Positions 32,511-34,573 of a DNA stretch of 34,573 nt are shown in pieces. Source of the stretch: Candidatus Omnitrophota bacterium (GTDB lineage: Bacteria; Omnitrophota; Gorgyraeia; Zapsychrales; JANLHA01); NCBI GenBank assembly GCA_017995055.1, contig JAGOJP010000009.1, forward strand, positions 1 through 34,573, given 5' to 3'. Under the pieces are notes generated by a model that was given only the letters and a program-made list of their open reading frames with translations, ran no database searches and was not told where the DNA came from. Position numbers and translations under genes: made by a program. Positions within the stretch are counted from its first letter, which is position 1. Every line of letters starts with the position of its first letter.

Positions 32511-32606
32511 CCGCGCTTCCTCATTCCCGTCACCGCGTGTCCTGACGCCTGAATTCCACGCCCCGCGCGGCTTTTCGCGCCGGCCGCCGGAACGAATCGT
32601 CACGGC

Positions 32607-33092
32607 TCAAAATTCAAACCCCACCTGTTTAACAAAATCTTTTTTTTCTTCAGGAGACATCTTTTCATAAAAATACCGTATCGTATACCCTCCAACAAGC
32701 TTTCGGCCATCGACATACTTCCAATCGCTGATGTCTGAAATATTGAAAGAAACGGCCTGCCCGATCTTCACAAGGCGAGTTGATTCCGCCTCATTCGCGA
32801 TAACTCCGTCAAGAATCCCGTGGGTCTCTTTCAAAACCTCAATCCACATATGCTCCGCGTCTCCGGAGGGAGTCAGATATGGTTTCTTAACATAAAATTC
32901 TTTCGTTCCCGGCTTCTGTTCGTGAAACGCGCGGACGAAATCGGCAGAGGTCGCCTGAGCTTGAGCAATAGCGGCATTCATGGCGGTATCATCGGATTCG
33001 ACATATACATAATTGTCCCCTTCCTTGTTGCGCGAGCAACCGGGACACACAAGAATGGAACCCGCCATTATTATCAGTATCAGTAACCGCAT
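32607..33092 (-). CDS. DUF2314-family lipoprotein
   Basis: 161 aa. N-terminal lipoprotein signal MRLLILIIMAGSILVCPGC, with lipobox VCPGC (Cys19). Then the DUF2314 pattern: HMWIEVLKETHGILDGVIAN, IGQAVSFNISDISDWKYVDG, KLVGGYTIRYFYEKMSP. Likely in the outer or inner membrane leaflet facing the periplasm. Members often appear as immunity-like or YegJ-like proteins; role unknown. No good Shine-Dalgarno. It lies just past the terminator that ends the degraded nucleotidyltransferase operon. Confidence 0.8.
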   Translation of the reverse strand: MRLLILIIMAGSILVCPGCSRNKEGDNYVYVESDDTAMNAAIAQAQATSADFVRAFHEQKPGTKEFYVKKPYLTPSGDAEHMWIEVLKETHGILDGVIANEAESTRLVKIGQAVSFNISDISDWKYVDGRKLVGGYTIRYFYEKMSPEEKKDFVKQVGFEF

Positions 33093-33131
33093 TCGGGTTT
33101 CTTTTTCAGCTCCCTAAACTGAGCCGAACGC

Positions 33132-33182
33132 AAAAAATAAGCGGCGTAAGCGAGCGCCAAAAGGTGCGAGCTTATGCCGCTT
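33132..33182 (-). terminator. Terminator of the degraded nucleotidyltransferase operon
   Basis: Arms AAGCGGCGTAAGC (33139-33151) and GCTTATGCCGCTT (33170-33182) pair with one G-U, and an inner GCGCC/GGTGC pairing almost closes the loop. The minus strand then has six T's (33132-33137). It lies 20 bp past the last stop of the nucleotidyltransferase remnant. Confidence 0.8.
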
Positions 33183-33201
33183 GTTTACCTTGCCAGACGA
33201 T

Positions 33202-33409
33202 TTATCTGTTTTCCAGATATGGTATATCTATTTTATCTTTTTCCCGGCTTACGGCCTTTTTATTATTTATCAAACTAGTTTTATTCGACCCCGGCATCCG
33301 TTGCTCTTGGATAGCCATAAGCCGCCATTGCGTAAGCGCCTATAACAAGTAATTTTACATCATTTTTTAATAAAATTTGCAACATTTCTTTGTGGGCTTC
33401 GTTCAACAT
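33202..33409 (-). pseudogene. Nucleotidyltransferase gene, centre deleted
   Basis: From an ATG at 33409 (AAGG in front) the frame reads MLNEAHKEMLQILL, KLLVIGAYAMAAYGYPRATD, a classic start of MNT-like or AbiEii-like nucleotidyltransferases (GAYAxAxxGYPRATxDxD), then hits TAA at 33281. Past a frame change the DNA resumes as SLINNKKAVSREKDKIDIPYLENR, a typical C-terminus of the same family, ending in TAA at 33202-33204. So ~40 codons of the start and ~26 of the end remain, and the catalytic DxD and middle are gone. The 5' end overlaps its partner gene by 50 bp in another frame. Non-functional as seen. Confidence 0.65.
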
Positions 33410-33547
33410 GTTCCTTGCCTTTCAAAGACCACAGGTCTGCGGTTAGCTCCCAGACAAATAATATCCTTTCTTGGGAAGAGGCGTCGACAAAACAATCGTC
33501 CGGTTGAGTATTGTCTTCGATGACACTATCCGTCTCTCCATTTTCAT
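33360..33547 (-). pseudogene. Small partner gene of the nucleotidyltransferase, 2-nt insertion
   Basis: After ATG AAA ATG GAG the frame is lost. In the shifted frame it reads TDSVIEDNTQPDDCFVDASS, QERILFVWELTADLWSLKG and ERSPQRNVANFIKK, then stops at 33360-33362. Removing one GA from the GAGAGA run (33533-33538) gives an intact 61-aa protein. From memory, small proteins with 'FVWELT..LWSL' sit directly upstream of nucleotidyltransferases of this class, as here. Both signals share 50 bp of DNA in two frames. The ATG sits just after a -10 box, suggesting a leaderless mRNA when it was active. Confidence 0.55.
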
Positions 33548-33553
33548 AACGGC

Positions 33554-33559
33554 ATTATA
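33554..33559 (-). promoter_or_regulatory. Extended -10 promoter of the degraded pair
   Basis: TGATATAAT on the minus strand (extended -10, TATAAT at 33554-33559), six bases before the partner ATG. There is no good -35. If used, the transcript starts at or next to the ATG. The remaining stretch to 33688 is GC-rich with short palindromes and shows no gene. Confidence 0.45.
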
Positions 33560-33688
33560 TCACAGGCTCTATTATTGCGTCTCACGCCGCGAACTCCGCG
33601 GGGTTCCGGAGGCGGCCGCGGGGGCCGGGAAAAACCAGGGGAGGGACAGCATGAAAACCGCCGCCCGGGGCAGCTCGTGCCAACCCCA

Positions 33689-33820
33689 TCAAAACGGGTA
33701 TAATTTAACGAGCTCACGAAACAGCCCCAACGTAATCTTATCCCCATCAATCGTTTTTAAACCGCAATCATTATTTCCATCAACGCACGACCAACATTGT
33801 TTATTATGGCCGTCCCATCT
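33689..33820 (-). pseudogene. Coding-like remnant in another frame after the 33.8-kb gene
   Basis: Read leftward, this frame gives RWDGHNKQCWSCVDGNND, then CGLKTIDGDKITLGLFRELV and KLYPF, then TGA. It has balanced codon use and protein-like composition but no start codon, and begins exactly at the end of the preceding gene (stop at 33804). It therefore looks like the original C-terminus, cut off by a frameshift somewhere before 33820, or a piece of another gene. Confidence 0.5.
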
Positions 33821-34355
33821 GTTGGCGGGCCAGGGCCGCCTTGTTACGCGCCATTCTGGCCGACTCTATCGCTCTTCTTCCGTTTTCGGTCGACGGGGAA
33901 GACATTCCCTCCCAAATCGCTGCCGCCTTTTCAAAAAAATAAACTGCATTGTCCCACTGCTGCTTGTTCGCGCAGGAATCTGCCTGCCTATAATTCCCCA
34001 TCGCCTCGTTATATGTTGCCAAATCATCAGCATGTTGCTGCTTGCCCGCCAAAGCACGCTTATTGCTTTCTATATTATTCCTGCACATTTGCATATTATA
34101 CCTAGAAACACTCGCAATCTTGGGGCATTGGCAGTTTTTCATTTGCGAGGCGCTTTCATAATATTTTTCCGCTTCCTGAAAAAACCTGATGGCCTCGGAA
34201 TTCTTCCCCTGTTCTGTAGCGCGGGCGCCCGAGTCAAAGACCTTCCTCGCCCTGTCCACCATATCATCGCATCGGTCGGCATAAACAAAAAAAGGGGTCA
34301 GAAAAACCAGGGAACACCCCGCCCAAAGCACAAAAACATATTTTTGTATGTTCAT
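33804..34355 (-). CDS. Secreted helical protein, possibly 3'-frameshifted
   Basis: 183 aa as read. N-terminal signal peptide (MNIQKYVFVLWAGCSLVFL, cleavage probably after VYA). The mature part is helical and TPR-like: ARATEQGKNSEAIRFFQEAE with KYYESA, and later SCANKQQWDNAVYFFEKAAA with IWEG, two copies of an 'aggregate in the envelope' style repeat. Two Cys in NCQCPK. GGAGGGGG ribosome-binding site. It ends abruptly at RQQMGRP, and the next frame continues as coding-like sequence (33689-33820), so the C-terminus may be lost. Confidence 0.7.
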   Translation of the reverse strand: MNIQKYVFVLWAGCSLVFLTPFFVYADRCDDMVDRARKVFDSGARATEQGKNSEAIRFFQEAEKYYESASQMKNCQCPKIASVSRYNMQMCRNNIESNKRALAGKQQHADDLATYNEAMGNYRQADSCANKQQWDNAVYFFEKAAAIWEGMSSPSTENGRRAIESARMARNKAALARQQMGRP

Positions 34356-34400
34356 CTTGTCCCCCTCCTGCCGGGATGCCGCGCCTTTATTTTAATAGGA

Positions 34401-34573
34401 TTAAAGAGTTATTAACAAATCGTGCTCTTGAAGATTGAATTCCCTCATTTCAAAACCATCCGGAGGATGGACATCCGCAATAGCATATATTTTTAATTTT
34501 ATGCCTCTGGGCAACGTCCTGGATCGCGCGCAGATGGACGCCGTCGCGCGCGTCCGGCTTGTTGGCGCATATC
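34401..34573 (-). pseudogene. 3' end of a gene with a frameshift (partial)
   Basis: From the right edge one frame reads CANKPDARDGVHLRAIQDVA with QRHKIK and then goes out of coding. A second frame takes over at IYAIADVHPPDGFEMREFNL with QEHDLLITL and stops at 34401-34403. The switch lies at a run of five T's (34490-34494, plus strand); one base fewer would fuse the two. No family recognised. Either a sequence error or a broken gene. Confidence 0.45.

Noticed and set aside
33471-34415. Long plus-strand ORF of 314 codons
   Set aside because: Low-complexity, antisense to a signal-peptide gene with a strong ribosome-binding site and to the remnants described; no start signal.
1-34573. CRISPR array, insertion sequence, integrase or prophage genes
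   Set aside because: No regularly spaced direct repeats, transposase or integrase motifs, or phage structural genes seen on either strand.

Overview
The window is a stretch of bacterial chromosome of medium GC content. Almost every gene lies on the minus strand; the exception is a two-gene plus-strand block at about 4.7-5.9 kb. Canonical starts with Shine-Dalgarno sites, sigma70-type promoters, lipoprotein signals, bS21, an EAL response regulator and many small zinc-ribbon proteins point to a Gram-negative, environmental, probably uncultured lineage. My best guess from gene style is Omnitrophota (former OP3) or a neighbour. That is inference; no marker in the window proves it.

Layout, left to right. 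(1) 1-3.7 kb: purine operon purB-purC-purSL, read leftward from a good promoter at 3609-3637. purL carries a fused PurS-like N-terminus and runs off the left edge. (2) 3.7-5.9 kb: two PilZ-domain genes (minus strand) divergent from a small membrane protein plus a CvpA-like protein (plus strand). (3) 5.9-10.3 kb: purH-folC-mnmE, tightly packed, linking purine synthesis, folate polyglutamylation and tRNA wobble modification. (4) 10.4-11.3 kb: bS21 (rpsU) with clear promoter and terminator, and a PII-like protein that lacks most of its T-loop and has a structured leader. (5) 11.3-13.9 kb: a lysine 2,3-aminomutase downstream of a Ddl-like ATP-grasp ligase, preceded by a roughly 180-nt region with a promoter-like element, a mini-ORF and a strong terminator (candidate small RNA or attenuator). 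(6) 13.9-16.6 kb: nnrE-nth-mgtE operon. (7) 16.8-19.0 kb: PfkB-family kinase, SemiSWEET-like protein and era. (8) 19.1-20.8 kb: REC-EAL response regulator and YjbQ-family protein.

From about 20.9 kb the content turns accessory: six zinc-ribbon or Cys-rich proteins (zf-TFIIB pair, ribbon-ankyrin fusion, DUF3795, ribbon-membrane protein, B-box-like membrane protein, small ribbon), a SAM methyltransferase, DUF3859, a pyrimidine-dimer glycosylase family protein, Cdd1-like HhH protein, a GyrI-like protein, DUF2314 lipoprotein and several unknowns. GC-rich hairpins fill the spacers, and one spacer at 31.2-31.4 kb holds five perfect hairpins in a row.

The region from about 29.4 kb rightward is decayed or carries sequence errors. 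There is an in-frame TAA in a lipoprotein gene, a frame-shifted tail after the gene at 33.8 kb, a frameshifted partial gene at the right edge, and a nucleotidyltransferase/partner pair in which the partner has a 2-nt insertion and the nucleotidyltransferase has lost its centre. That wrecked pair, with its own promoter and terminator, is the clearest non-obvious structure in the window. The ddl-kamA pair with its leader is the best candidate for an intact, little-described function.
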